From the NCBI GenBank assembly GCA_024278855.1, contig JAJRSJ010000033.1, positions 40,838 to 104,837 on the forward strand: 64,000 nt of DNA, written 5' to 3'. This document shows, piece by piece, positions 27,691 through 37,836 of the stretch (the stretch's first letter is position 1; each line of letters opens with the position of its first letter). The DNA is from Alphaproteobacteria bacterium. GTDB lineage: Bacteria > Pseudomonadota > Alphaproteobacteria > Caulobacterales > Maricaulaceae. The notes under the pieces are model-generated. The model worked only from the letters and a program-made list of their open reading frames with translations. It did no database searches and was not told where the DNA came from. The translations under genes and the position numbers were made by a program.

Positions 27691-29526
27691 TTATTTTTTG
27701 CTTTCTTGTGCTTTAACGGCGACCCATTCGTCTCCCAGTTCTTCCAAAATAGATAATGGCACAGAGCCGTTGGCCAGTACGACTTCGTGAAATTCACGGA
27801 TGTCAAATTTGTCGCCCAGTTCGGCTTTCGCAGACTTTTTCAAATCCCCGATTTTGATCATACCGATTTTATAGGCGGTTGCTTGTCCGGGCCAAACAAT
27901 ATAGCGGTCGATTTCGCCGCGAATATCCCCTTCCGTGTTGGCGATATTTTCCAGCATATATTGCACCGCTTGTTCTCGCGTCCATTTTTTGGCGTGAATG
28001 CCCGTATCGACGACCAAGCGGGCCGCCCGAAAAATTTCCATAGAAAGCCTGCCAAAATCACTATAGGGGTCGGTGTAAAGCCCAAGTTCCGCCGGGACGC
28101 TTTCGGCATATAAGGCCCAACCTTCGATATAGGCGGTGTGCAGGCCTTGCTTGCGAAATTCCGGTATGTTTTCAAGCTCCATAGCAATGGCGAGCTGCAT
28201 ATGGTGGCCGGGAATACCTTCGTGATAGGCTAGGGCCTGCATCAAATAAATCGGTTGTTGGCGCACATCTTTCAGGTTGATGAAATATGTGCCGGGCCGT
28301 GAACCGTCTTGAGAGGGCAGCTCATAAAACGCGAAAAACGCGGTCGCCTCACGAAAAGGCTCAACCCGCTTAACGACCATATCCGCCTTGGGTTTGGTGA
28401 TGAATAATTCGTCAAGCCTGCCCTTCATTTCATCAATGATCGTCGTAGCCTCACGCATATATTGGGTCCGCCCCGCGTCGTCATTGGAAAAGGTAAACTG
28501 CTTGTCGGTGCGCAGAAAAGTATAAAATTCCTGCAAGCTACCCTTAAATTTGACCTGTTGCATGATTTTGTGCATTTCGCCCTGGATGCGCGCCACTTCT
28601 TTCAGGCCAATTTCGTGGATGGCGTCGGCGCTTAAATCTGTGGTGGTATAAGCACGCAAGCGCGAATTATAAAACGCTTCACCGTCCGGCAGCTTCCAGA
28701 CCCCATCATCATCTGCGGCGATGTTTTCGTGGGCCTTGAACATAGCGACCAGATTTGTGTAGGCCGGGCCAAGGGAGGTGAGCAAGGCTTGCTCGGCCTG
28801 GACAAGCAAAGCGTGTTTGTCTGCTTGCGCCGCATCCAGCTTGTTTATCTTGGCTTTGATATCAGCGTAAAGTGGGCTGTCTGGCCCATCTGAAAACGGT
28901 GCGCCGGCAATAATATTTTCAGATGCCGGGATCAATTTTCCGTAGACGAATTTCGGCAAGACAATGCCGGATTTTACTTGGTCTTCTGCGCGGGCCTGAA
29001 ACTGGGCAAAATAACGTTTTGCGGCGGTGAGTCGCGCTATATAGTTTTTTGCATCTTCAATAGTTTCGACCTTGTGAAAATTGACCATAAAAGTTGGGAA
29101 GCCGCTGTGGGGGCCTGACATATGGTTGAACACATATTGGTGGCCCAGATATGGATGTTCCGTTTTTGAGACATCCCCGTTATATTCAAACAGACGGTAG
29201 GATATTTTGCCCTGGCGGTCGAGCTTGTCGAGACTAAACAATTTGCGCATTTCGGCGATATTTTGTTGCTGAGCCGCATAGGTCTCGTCTAGCGCCGCTT
29301 GAGATGCGTCGTCCAATTTATCTTTCGAGGTTTTTAGGCCTAAATAGGTCTGGCGCATGGGTGAGCGGGCCAAATCTTCTGCGTAGCGTGCTGCAAACCA
29401 GTCATTAAGTTCTTGGCTTTGGGCTTCGATTTGAGCTTTACTGACATCTGGTTTGGTGTTTTCGGTTCCCGAACATGACGCTAGCAACACGCCTGCAAAT
29501 ACACTGACAAGTAATGGCTTAAACAT
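27691..29526 (-). CDS. DUF885 family lipoprotein, putative metallopeptidase, copy B
   Basis: The 611-residue protein has a lipoprotein signal ending LLASC and the same core motif YHEGIPGHHMQ with YIEGWALYAE downstream. It is the upstream member of a tandem pair with the 25820-27667 gene. Both keep all putative metal ligands, unlike the GDPD pair earlier in the window, so both may be active. The C-terminus is Lys-rich (AVKAQESKK). Confidence 0.85.
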   Translation of the reverse strand: MFKPLLVSVFAGVLLASCSGTENTKPDVSKAQIEAQSQELNDWFAARYAEDLARSPMRQTYLGLKTSKDKLDDASQAALDETYAAQQQNIAEMRKLFSLDKLDRQGKISYRLFEYNGDVSKTEHPYLGHQYVFNHMSGPHSGFPTFMVNFHKVETIEDAKNYIARLTAAKRYFAQFQARAEDQVKSGIVLPKFVYGKLIPASENIIAGAPFSDGPDSPLYADIKAKINKLDAAQADKHALLVQAEQALLTSLGPAYTNLVAMFKAHENIAADDDGVWKLPDGEAFYNSRLRAYTTTDLSADAIHEIGLKEVARIQGEMHKIMQQVKFKGSLQEFYTFLRTDKQFTFSNDDAGRTQYMREATTIIDEMKGRLDELFITKPKADMVVKRVEPFREATAFFAFYELPSQDGSRPGTYFINLKDVRQQPIYLMQALAYHEGIPGHHMQLAIAMELENIPEFRKQGLHTAYIEGWALYAESVPAELGLYTDPYSDFGRLSMEIFRAARLVVDTGIHAKKWTREQAVQYMLENIANTEGDIRGEIDRYIVWPGQATAYKIGMIKIGDLKKSAKAELGDKFDIREFHEVVLANGSVPLSILEELGDEWVAVKAQESKK

Positions 29527-29605
29527 ATCGTCCCCTTTATGAAGCTTTTACGGATTCCTATACAGGTTTATCGATAAAAGTAAAGGGGCTTAAGGGGCTT
29601 TGGCC

Positions 29606-31456
29606 TTAACTGATCTCCCCGGCACGGCGCGAGGCTTTCTTGCGTTCGTGTTCCAGCAAATAGCGTTTGCGGATACGAATGCTCAAGGGTGTGACCTCGA
29701 CCAATTCGTCGTCATTGATAAACTCCAACGCATATTCCAGGGTTGTCTCAATGGGCGTAGTCAAAACCACAGCCTCATCTGTACCAGAAGCGCGGACATT
29801 GGTGAGCTGCTTGCCTTTGATGGGGTTGACCACCAGATCATTATCACGGGCATGGATGCCAATGACCATGCCTTCATAGACCGGAGCCTGATGGCCGACA
29901 AACATTTTGCCGCGCTCTTGCAAATTAAACAGTGCAAAGGCCACCGCCGTGCCGGTGTGTTTGGAGATGAGGACACCTTTGGCGCGCCGCCCAATGGTGC
30001 CGCCAACACGCGGCGCATATTTATCAAACACATGGTACATCAAACCGGAGCCAGATGTGGTGGTTAGAAAATCCGAGCGAAAACCGATTAGACCACGGGT
30101 CGGAATTTCGTAATCCAGCCGCACACGTCCGCGCCCGTCCGGCACCATGTCTTTAAGCTGACCTTTGCGGATACCAAGCTTTTCCATCACCGCGCCCTGG
30201 TGTTCGCTTTCCACATCAATGGTCAGTATTTCCCACGGTTCGCACAGCACATCATCAATGGTTTTGTTGATCACTTGTGGGCGCGAAATGGCCACTTCAT
30301 AGCCTTCGCGGCGCATGTTTTCGATCAAGATAGAAAGATGCAGCTCGCCGCGCCCGGAAACCTGGAATTTATCCGGATCATCAAGGGGCTGCACTTTAAG
30401 GGCGACATTGTGGATCAGCTCTTTTTGCAAGCGGTCGCCAATATTGCGCGAGGTGACATATTTGCCTTCGCGGCCCGCAAATGGACTGTTATTAACCTGA
30501 AATGTCATGGAAATGGTCGGCTCGTCTACACTAAGGGCGGGGAGTTTTTCAACCTTTTCCGGCGCACAAATACAATCGGAAATCCCGAGCTGATCAATGC
30601 CGGTAAAACAGGCAATATCCCCCGCATAAACTGCGTCCATTTCGACCCTATCCAAACCCAAAAACCCGAATGGTTGCAAAATTTTAGCTTTGCGGGTGAT
30701 GCCGTCCGCCGCCACAACCATAACATTTTGCCCGCGCCTCAAAGCGCCGCGCAAGACGCGGCCAATGCCGATGACGCCCGTATAGGAAGAATAGTCAAGA
30801 GCGCTGATTTGCAACAATAATGGCCCGTCCGGGTCAACATCTGGCACGGGAGTATGATCGACAATGGTTTGAAACAACGCCGTCATGTCCGTGCCTTCCG
30901 TTTCGCTGTCCATGCTCGCCCAACCGTTTAGGGCGGAGGCGTAGACAACCGGGAAATCCATTTGCTCGTCGTTAGCACCCAGGCGGTCAAACAGATCAAA
31001 GGTCTGGTCAACCACCCAGTCTGGCCTAGCCCCAACCCGGTCAATTTTATTGACCACGACGATGGGTTTGAGGCCTTGTTCCAAAGCTTTCTTGGTGACG
31101 AAACTGGTTTGGGGCATGGGGCCTTCAACCGCGTCCACTAGCAAAACCACACTGTCGACCATAGATAAAACCCGCTCGACCTCGCCGCCAAAGTCCGCAT
31201 GTCCCGGTGTATCGACAATATTGATGCGCCATTCAACCCCGTCCGGAGCCGTCCAGCTAATGGCCGTGTTTTTGGCCAAAATGGTGATGCCGCGCTCTCT
31301 TTCAATGTCGCCTGAATCCATAACCCGTTCAGCCAGTTCGCCGCGCTCTGAAAGCGTGCCGGATTGGCGCAGGAGCTTATCCACCAAGGTGGTCTTACCG
31401 TGGTCAACATGGGCTACAATGGCTACATTGCGCAGCGTTTTAATTCTATCCGTCAT
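29606..31456 (-). CDS. typA: ribosome-associated GTPase TypA/BipA
   Basis: The 616-residue translational GTPase has G1 AHVDHGKTT (15-23), the switch RERGITI, G3 DTPGHADFGGEVER and G4 NKIDR, then EF-G-like domains and the BipA-specific C-terminus (GLIGFRSDFLTTTSG). It binds ribosomes and supports growth under stress and 50S assembly. Its 5' leader contains a duplicated segment (31477-31529). Confidence 0.95.
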   Translation of the reverse strand: MTDRIKTLRNVAIVAHVDHGKTTLVDKLLRQSGTLSERGELAERVMDSGDIERERGITILAKNTAISWTAPDGVEWRINIVDTPGHADFGGEVERVLSMVDSVVLLVDAVEGPMPQTSFVTKKALEQGLKPIVVVNKIDRVGARPDWVVDQTFDLFDRLGANDEQMDFPVVYASALNGWASMDSETEGTDMTALFQTIVDHTPVPDVDPDGPLLLQISALDYSSYTGVIGIGRVLRGALRRGQNVMVVAADGITRKAKILQPFGFLGLDRVEMDAVYAGDIACFTGIDQLGISDCICAPEKVEKLPALSVDEPTISMTFQVNNSPFAGREGKYVTSRNIGDRLQKELIHNVALKVQPLDDPDKFQVSGRGELHLSILIENMRREGYEVAISRPQVINKTIDDVLCEPWEILTIDVESEHQGAVMEKLGIRKGQLKDMVPDGRGRVRLDYEIPTRGLIGFRSDFLTTTSGSGLMYHVFDKYAPRVGGTIGRRAKGVLISKHTGTAVAFALFNLQERGKMFVGHQAPVYEGMVIGIHARDNDLVVNPIKGKQLTNVRASGTDEAVVLTTPIETTLEYALEFINDDELVEVTPLSIRIRKRYLLEHERKKASRRAGEIS

Positions 31457-31476
31457 AATAGGGAAACCGTTTCATA

Positions 31477-31529
31477 TCTATTTGCGCCCCTTTCGGGGCT
31501 AGGGTCTATTTGCGCCTCCTTTAGGGGCA
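31477..31529 (-). repeat. duplicated hairpin segment in the typA leader
   Basis: Two similar copies of TCTATTTGCGCC(C/T) followed by CCTTT..GGGGC lie back to back. The first forms the stem GCCCC/GGGGC at 31486-31499. On the transcribed minus strand each copy presents a GGGG/GGAGG-like purine run followed by CGCAAATAG. This could be a terminator or duplicated leader; the function is unclear. Confidence 0.4.
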
Positions 31530-31553
31530 AAGGACGCAAAGCACCAGACATTT

Positions 31554-31985
31554 TTACGGGTGGTTTTTAAGCTTGGACAGGAAATCTTCAAGTTGGCGCA
31601 ATTGGGCATCTGAAAACAGGGCTTTCAGTTCGCGTTCCTGTGCCAGGACTAGCGGGGCTATTTTTGCAAACATAGCTTGGCCGGCGCGGCTTAGGGATAA
31701 TGGTGCTGACCGACCATCAATTTGGCTAGGGCTACGGCGGACTAGTCCGCGTTCAAGCATTTTATTCACGGCACGGCTAATTGTGGTTTTATCCATTCCG
31801 GTTTTATCGGCCACCGCTCTCGCCGTCATGCCTGCGCGGCTTGCCAATACCGCCATAACCCGCCATTGGGTCGGGCTGAGTTTATAGGGCGCATAAGTTT
31901 TGGCAATACGTTTTGAGACCGCATTGGAAGCAACAGACAGCCGGTAAGGCAAAAACGCTTCAAGCTTGAAAACTGGTGATGTCAT
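31554..31985 (-). CDS. MarR-family transcriptional regulator
   Basis: The 143-residue protein has the MarR winged-helix signature: YKLSPTQWRVMAVLASR, TARAVADKTGMDKTTISRAV and LVRRSPSQIDGRSAPLSLS. Members bind palindromes and respond to small phenolic or oxidative signals. It is divergent from the aldehyde dehydrogenase gene at 32146, and a perfect 12-bp palindrome (32068-32079) lies in the shared promoter region, so control of that gene and itself is plausible. Confidence 0.88.
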   Translation of the reverse strand: MTSPVFKLEAFLPYRLSVASNAVSKRIAKTYAPYKLSPTQWRVMAVLASRAGMTARAVADKTGMDKTTISRAVNKMLERGLVRRSPSQIDGRSAPLSLSRAGQAMFAKIAPLVLAQERELKALFSDAQLRQLEDFLSKLKNHP

Positions 31986-32067
31986 AAATTACGATCCTCG
32001 CATGCCTCGCACACCTCAAACAAGGCTTACCCTATTAGCCTTATAAACACATCACATTATAACGCAA

Positions 32068-32079
32068 ATTTGTACAAAT
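32068..32079. promoter_or_regulatory. candidate MarR operator ATTTGTACAAAT
   Basis: A perfect 12-bp palindrome in the 160-bp gap between the divergent marR-type and aldehyde dehydrogenase genes. Confidence 0.4.
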
Positions 32080-32145
32080 CCGTATTCTCCTCTTCACATC
32101 AGGCCCTATTGCGGTAGATGTATTTTGAACGGTAGAGGCAGGCCA

Positions 32146-33510
32146 ATGATTACGAGCATTAACCCGGCGACGGGCCAGACCATCAAGACCTATGCAGAAT
32201 TGGACGCAGGCGCTATTGAAGCCGCCATAAGTAATGCAAGCACGGTTTTTTCGTCTTGGCGCAAGACGGAGCTTTCACGCCGCGCGCAATTGGTACACGC
32301 CCTCGCAGACACCCTGGAGACCCATGGGGATGCTTGCGCACATCTTATGTCCGTTGAGATGGGCAAAACCTTAAAAACAGGGCGGGCCGAAATAGATAAA
32401 TGTGTCAAATACTGCCGCTTTACGGCGGACATGGCGGCCACATATTTAGCAGACGAAATGGTGAAGACAGAATATAGCAAAGCCTTTACCCGCGCTTTAC
32501 CATTAGGCACAGTGTTGTTGGTGATGCCGTGGAATTTTCCGTTCTGGCAGGTGATCCGCGTGGCGGTGGCGGCTATATTGGCGGGCAATACCTGCTTGCT
32601 CAAACATGCTTCAAATGTGCCGGGTAGTGCATTGATGTTGGAAGAGGTATTTATCAAGGCCGGTTTTCCGGCGGGCGTGTTTCAAACCTTGCTGATACGT
32701 GCGGGTGCGGTCAAGGGCGTCCTTGAAGACGACCGTATCCACGGGGCTTCATTAACGGGCTCGGAAGCGGCAGGTTCGGCGGTGGCCAGTATTTGCGGGA
32801 CGCAGATAAAACCGTGTGTGCTTGAACTGGGCGGTGCAGATCCGTTTATCGTCATGCCAAGCGCGGATCTGGACGCCGCCGTGGGTCACGCCATTACCGG
32901 GCGGATGCGCAATAATGGCCAAAGCTGTATTGCCGCCAAACGCTTGATCGTCCACGCTGATATTTATGATGATTTCCAGAAAGCATTCCTTGCCAAAATG
33001 AACGCCATGAATTTGGGAGACCCGTTGGACGCGAGAACGGACATGGGGCCGATTGCGACAAAGCGGGCTTTGGACGGCGTCAACGCGCAAGTCGCCAGAG
33101 CAGAAACACAAGGCGCGCTCGTCACACATGCGGCCCACACCCTGCCAAAGCGCGGGTTTTATATGCGCCCGGCAATTATAGAAAACATCAGTAAAGACAT
33201 GGATGTTTACGGTCAGGAAATATTTGCGCCCGTGGCCATGCTGTTCAAGGTCGCAAATTTTGATGAAGCAATTGCTCTTGCCAATGATACAAATCTCGGC
33301 CTGTCCTCTGTATTGTTCTCCAATGACGAGACCGAGCAGGATAGAGCCATAAGCGAACTGGAGGCCGGCTCCACCTATATCAACCGCTATGCCAGTTCAG
33401 ACATACGCCTACCGTTCGGCGGCATAAAACGCTCCGGCTTTGGCCGCGAAATGGCCAAACAAGGCTTGCGGGCTTTCACCAATCTCAAGACGGTGATTGT
33501 TGCCAGTTAG
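32146..33510 (+). CDS. NAD(P)-dependent aldehyde dehydrogenase, succinate-semialdehyde type
   Basis: I chose ATG 32146 (MITSINPATGQTIKTYAELD), preceded by AGAGGCAGG, giving 454 residues; an upstream TTG at 32125 is less likely. The catalytic Cys261 lies in NGQSC, the general base in LELGGADPF, and MPWNFPFWQVIRV is the cofactor region. The compact length and N-terminal SINPATG suggest the succinate-semialdehyde group, but the substrate cannot be fixed by sequence. It is divergent from a MarR gene that probably regulates it. Confidence 0.87.
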   Translation: MITSINPATGQTIKTYAELDAGAIEAAISNASTVFSSWRKTELSRRAQLVHALADTLETHGDACAHLMSVEMGKTLKTGRAEIDKCVKYCRFTADMAATYLADEMVKTEYSKAFTRALPLGTVLLVMPWNFPFWQVIRVAVAAILAGNTCLLKHASNVPGSALMLEEVFIKAGFPAGVFQTLLIRAGAVKGVLEDDRIHGASLTGSEAAGSAVASICGTQIKPCVLELGGADPFIVMPSADLDAAVGHAITGRMRNNGQSCIAAKRLIVHADIYDDFQKAFLAKMNAMNLGDPLDARTDMGPIATKRALDGVNAQVARAETQGALVTHAAHTLPKRGFYMRPAIIENISKDMDVYGQEIFAPVAMLFKVANFDEAIALANDTNLGLSSVLFSNDETEQDRAISELEAGSTYINRYASSDIRLPFGGIKRSGFGREMAKQGLRAFTNLKTVIVAS

Positions 33511-33571
33511 GATGAATTATTGAAAGCCCGGCAGTTTGAGTGTTAGTCCTAGATGTTATTCCCTAACCAAC

Positions 33572-34627
33572 CTAAGGATCCAAACTCCCGTCCGCATACC
33601 TTTTCGCCATGTCGGCCATGGGGATTTCTTTGATTTTTGAAGCGTTTCCGGCGGTTTCGAAGCGTTCATAGCGGTCTATGCACAAGTCTTTCATGGCAGT
33701 TATTGACGGGGCCAGGTATTTTCTGGGGTCAAATTGTTTGGTGTCTTGGCACAGGACTTTGCGGATTTGCCCGGTAATGGCCAAGCGGCAATCGGTGTCG
33801 ATATTGACTTTGCGCACACCAAATTTTATGCCTTTGGTGATTTCCTCAATGGGGACGCCGTAGGTTTGCTCCATACCGCCGCCGTATTCATTGAAAATGT
33901 CTTGCAATTCTTGCGGCACGGAAGATGAGCCGTGCATGACCAGATGGGTGTTTGGGATGCGTTTGTTAATGGCTTCCACTCTGTCCATTGCCAGAATATC
34001 GCCCGTGGGTTTTTTGGAAAACTTGTAGGCGCCGTGGCTAGTGCCCATTGCGATTGCCAATGCGTCCACCTTGGTAGTTTTTACAAACTCCGCCGCTTCG
34101 TCCGGATCAGTTAAAAGCATGTCCATGGACAATTTGCCCTCAAAACCGTGCCCGTCTTCCGCCTCGCCCATACCAGTTTCCAAGGAGCCTAGACAACCAA
34201 GCTCGCCCTCGACGCTCGCGCCGACCGCGTGGGCCACATCGGTGACATATTTGGTGATGCTTTCGTTGTATTCATAAGACGCAGGGGTCTTGGCATCAGC
34301 TTCTAGCGAGCCGTCCATCATCACCGAGGTAAAACCGGCCTGTATGGCAGAGAAACATGTGGCGCCGCTATTGCCGTGGTCCTGATGCAGGCAGATCGGG
34401 ATATTGGGGTACATTTCTTCCGCCGCCTCGACCATTTTAACCAGCATAATATCGCCCGCATAGGCCCGCGCCCCACGCGAAGCTTGCAGGATAACCGGGC
34501 TATCGGTTTTTTTGGCCGCCTCCATAATGGCGAGGACTTGCTCCATATTATTGATGTTAAACGCCGGAACCCCGTAATTGTTTTCCGCCGCATGATCCAG
34601 TAATTGTCTTAAGGTAATCCGCGCCAT
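33572..34627 (-). CDS. fba: fructose-1,6-bisphosphate aldolase, class II
   Basis: The 351-residue zinc-dependent aldolase has [13 protein letters not shown], the zinc ligand region [16 protein letters not shown] and NIDTDCRLA. The Calvin-type subgroup usually has this length. It cleaves or forms fructose-1,6-bisphosphate from triose phosphates. It directly follows tkt (1 bp apart) and fbp, forming a sugar-phosphate operon for gluconeogenesis and the non-oxidative pentose phosphate pathway; no Rubisco gene is present in the window. Confidence 0.94.
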   Translation of the reverse strand: MARITLRQLLDHAAENNYGVPAFNINNMEQVLAIMEAAKKTDSPVILQASRGARAYAGDIMLVKMVEAAEEMYPNIPICLHQDHGNSGATCFSAIQAGFTSVMMDGSLEADAKTPASYEYNESITKYVTDVAHAVGASVEGELGCLGSLETGMGEAEDGHGFEGKLSMDMLLTDPDEAAEFVKTTKVDALAIAMGTSHGAYKFSKKPTGDILAMDRVEAINKRIPNTHLVMHGSSSVPQELQDIFNEYGGGMEQTYGVPIEEITKGIKFGVRKVNIDTDCRLAITGQIRKVLCQDTKQFDPRKYLAPSITAMKDLCIDRYERFETAGNASKIKEIPMADMAKRYADGSLDP

Positions 34628-36631
34628 TTACGCCTCCTTCATAGCTAAAATTTGTCTGGCCTTAGCACAGATTGCTTTTGTGGTAATACCAAAATGTTCA
34701 AATAATTCGGGGGCGGGCGCCGAAGCGCCAAACCCGTTCATGCCGACAAAATTATCAGCACTTCCGGTATATTTCGACCAACCCTGCTCAATTGCCGCCT
34801 CAACGGCCAGGCGCGGTACATTGCCTAAAACACCGTCCCGATAATCTGGCGTTTGTTCGTCGAACATTTCCCAACACGGAACGGAAACCACAGCGGCATT
34901 GATGCCTTCGCCTTCCAGAACTTGCGCCGCTTCGACCGCCAAATGCACTTCCGAGCCTGTGGCCAGCAAGGTAATATCGCGCCCGGATTTTGTCTCGCGT
35001 AATACATAAGCCCCTTTGGCGACCAGGTTTTCGTCATTACGCTCAGTGCGCAAAGTCGGCAAGCCTTGGCGGGTCAATGACAAGGATGTCGGTGTGTTTG
35101 TGGCTGCGAATGCACATTCCCAAGCCTCCGCCGTCTCCACCGCGTCGCACGGGCGGATGACATTATGATTGGGCAAGGCGCGCAATGTTGCCAAAGTTTC
35201 GACCGGTTGATGGGTCGGGCCGTCCTCGCCAAGGCCGATACTGTCATGGGTCAGCACATAAATAACCCTAAGCCCCATCAAGGACGACAGCCGCATGGCC
35301 CCGAGCATATAGCCGGCGAATACCATAAAAGTGCCGCCGTAAGGCACGAAACCGCCGTGTAGGGCGAGCCCGTTCATGATGGCGGCCATGGCGTGTTCGC
35401 GCACCCCGTAATAAATATAGCGACCGGAGAAATCTTTGGCCGAGACAATGCCCATGCCGTCTGTAAGCGTGTTGTTGGAACCAGTTAAATCGGCAGATCC
35501 GCCAACACTGTGTCCACAAAGGGCGTTGATCACTTCCAGTGCGTTTTGGGAAGATTTTCGCGTGGCGAGCTTGGGCTTTTCCGTGTTGATCTGCGCTTTG
35601 AGATCACGAATACCTGTGCTGAGTTTGTCCGGAAAACCTTTGCGCAAGCTAAGGCCAAATTCTTCCGCGCGTCCCGACGCGTTCAAACGTTCTTCCCAGT
35701 CCAGACGGTCAGCTAATGAGCGTCCACCCGCTTTGCGCCATGCCGTCAAAATATGTTCGGGGATTTCAAAGGCAGGTGCTGACCAGTTCAGTGCCTCTCT
35801 CGCGGCGGCGATTTCTTCTGCGCCCAAAGGTGCGCCGTGGACTTTATTGGTGCCGGACTTATTTGGCGCGCCTTGGCCGATGACAGTTTTAAGGGCAATG
35901 AACGAGGGCTTGTCGCTGGCCTTGGCGGCGATATAAGCAGCGTCAATCGCATCTGCATCATGACCGTCAACCGCTTGTACATGCCAGCCGGAGGCTTTGA
36001 AGCGGGCTAGCTGATCGGTGGTCGTGGACAAATCGGTAGCCCCGTCAATGGTGATGGAATTATCGTCCCATAACAAGATCAAACGCCCAAGTTTCAGATT
36101 GCCCGCAAAGTCAATAGCTTCGTGGCTAAGGCCTTCCATCAAACAACCATCGCCCGCCATAACCCAAGTATAGTGCGCGGCCAGATCGTCGCCGTAACGG
36201 GCATTTTGCATACGTTCGGCTAGCGCCATACCGACCGCCGTAGCAATGCCTTGTCCCAACGGCCCGGTGGTGGTTTCGACGCCTTGCACATGACCATATT
36301 CCGGATGCCCGGCGGTTATAGTCCCAAATTGGCGGAAGTTTTTGATCTGCTCTATGGTCATATCGGCGTACCCAACTAGGTAATGCAAGGCATATTGCAG
36401 CATGGAGGCGTGTCCGGCGGAGAGGACAAAGCGGTCGCGGTCGGCCCAATCTGGTGTGCCGGGATCAATTTTCAGATGCTTGGTAAACAGTACCGTCGCC
36501 GCATCGGCCAGGCCCATGGGTGCGCCGGGATGCCCCGAATTTGCCGCCTGGATTGCGTCCACTGCTAAAAACCGTATGGCATTGGCCATTTGCTCGTGGC
36601 TTGGGTTGCGATGTGTAGCAGTCATAATCAA
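34628..36631 (-). CDS. tkt: transketolase
   Basis: The 667-residue thiamine-diphosphate enzyme has GHPGAPMGLAD, the ThDP motif GDGCLMEG...DDNSI and the pyrimidine-domain signature YGVREHAMAAIMNG. It transfers two-carbon ketol units in the pentose phosphate pathway. The 36631 ATG overlaps the fbp stop by 4 bp, though MTATHRN at 36625 is an alternative start. It is the middle gene of the fbp-tkt-fba operon. Confidence 0.95.
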   Translation of the reverse strand: MIMTATHRNPSHEQMANAIRFLAVDAIQAANSGHPGAPMGLADAATVLFTKHLKIDPGTPDWADRDRFVLSAGHASMLQYALHYLVGYADMTIEQIKNFRQFGTITAGHPEYGHVQGVETTTGPLGQGIATAVGMALAERMQNARYGDDLAAHYTWVMAGDGCLMEGLSHEAIDFAGNLKLGRLILLWDDNSITIDGATDLSTTTDQLARFKASGWHVQAVDGHDADAIDAAYIAAKASDKPSFIALKTVIGQGAPNKSGTNKVHGAPLGAEEIAAAREALNWSAPAFEIPEHILTAWRKAGGRSLADRLDWEERLNASGRAEEFGLSLRKGFPDKLSTGIRDLKAQINTEKPKLATRKSSQNALEVINALCGHSVGGSADLTGSNNTLTDGMGIVSAKDFSGRYIYYGVREHAMAAIMNGLALHGGFVPYGGTFMVFAGYMLGAMRLSSLMGLRVIYVLTHDSIGLGEDGPTHQPVETLATLRALPNHNVIRPCDAVETAEAWECAFAATNTPTSLSLTRQGLPTLRTERNDENLVAKGAYVLRETKSGRDITLLATGSEVHLAVEAAQVLEGEGINAAVVSVPCWEMFDEQTPDYRDGVLGNVPRLAVEAAIEQGWSKYTGSADNFVGMNGFGASAPAPELFEHFGITTKAICAKARQILAMKEA

Positions 36632-37608
36632 TCCTGTTTTTTATGGTAATCCGCAAGGGCCTGTACTGGCTCGCGCGAACCAAAAACCAACGGAATGCGT
36701 TGGTGCAGGGTTTCGAGGTCTATATCAAGAATACGCCTTGTGCCGTCCGTAGCGGTGCCGCCCGCCTGTTCAATAACGAACGCGACCGGCGCCGCCTCAT
36801 ATAACAAACGTAAACGCCCGTCCTTATAGCCCGGTCGGTCATCCCCTGGATACATGAACATACCGCCGCGTGATAAAATCCGGTTTGCGTCGGCCACCAG
36901 TGAGCCAACCCAGCGCATATTTTGTTTCGCGCCCAAAGGCCCGCAAGCCCCTAGCAAACAGTCCTCAATATAGCCGCGCACGGGTGCGCCCCAGTGGTGA
37001 TGGTTGGACGCATTTATCGCATATTCGGTCGAGCTTGGCTCGATTTTCATAGAGGCTATTGCCAATGTGAAAACACCCGTGTCCGGGTCAAGCACATAAG
37101 TTTCACTCCCGGCGCCTGCGGTAACAACCAAAGTGGTTTGCGGGCCGTAAACAAAAACCCCGGCGCAAATCTGGTCCGAGCCGGGGCGAAAAAAACTGGA
37201 TACCGCAGCGTCTTTGGCGACAAAGATAGAAAAAATCGTCCCGATTGAAACATTGGTGTCAATATTGGACGAACCGTCGAGGGGGTCGGACGCCACCGCC
37301 AGGAGCTCGGTCTTGTCCATTGTGACAATACTGTCTTGCTCCTCGGAGGCATAATAAGCTACAGGAGCCGTCTCCAAAGCCGCAGTTATAATTTCGTCGC
37401 TGCGCACATCCAGAGCTTTTTGCGCATCCCCGTCCGTATTGGCTGCACCCGTCTGTGTGCCCATACCGCTTTCCAGAGGGCCGCGTGCACAAATATGAGA
37501 TATCTGTTTACAAGCATTGGCCAAAGACACCACGGTTTTGCGCACTGCGGTTTGCACCGCCTCGTCCTTTATGTTCTTCGCAAAGGCGGAAGAAAATTTG
37601 ATTGCCAT
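36628..37608 (-). CDS. fbp: class I fructose-1,6-bisphosphatase
   Basis: The 326-residue protein has the metal-binding segment SDPLDGSSNIDTN and the sugar-phosphate loop GGMFMYPGDDRPGYKDGRLR, characteristic of class I FBPase. It hydrolyses fructose-1,6-bisphosphate to fructose-6-phosphate. It is first in the fbp-tkt-fba operon; its own promoter should lie in the 37609-37836 gap shared with divergent ppk2. Confidence 0.94.
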   Translation of the reverse strand: MAIKFSSAFAKNIKDEAVQTAVRKTVVSLANACKQISHICARGPLESGMGTQTGAANTDGDAQKALDVRSDEIITAALETAPVAYYASEEQDSIVTMDKTELLAVASDPLDGSSNIDTNVSIGTIFSIFVAKDAAVSSFFRPGSDQICAGVFVYGPQTTLVVTAGAGSETYVLDPDTGVFTLAIASMKIEPSSTEYAINASNHHHWGAPVRGYIEDCLLGACGPLGAKQNMRWVGSLVADANRILSRGGMFMYPGDDRPGYKDGRLRLLYEAAPVAFVIEQAGGTATDGTRRILDIDLETLHQRIPLVFGSREPVQALADYHKKQD

Positions 37609-37836
37609 AAATGTCTACCTTTGGGGTCAAAGTTTAAGTTGATTCTTACTGTCTATATCATCATCTGGCAAATAATAATCACTAACCATATTCGCAAAAT
37701 GCTATATATAGACATTCAGCCCGTTTTACATTGAATGTCCGGGCATAAATGATAGACTGTCAAAGCTAGAGATAGTGTGGTTTATTGGCCCATCAACCAC
37801 ATTAGCCAAAAAACCAAAGCAGGAAATAGAGAAGAC

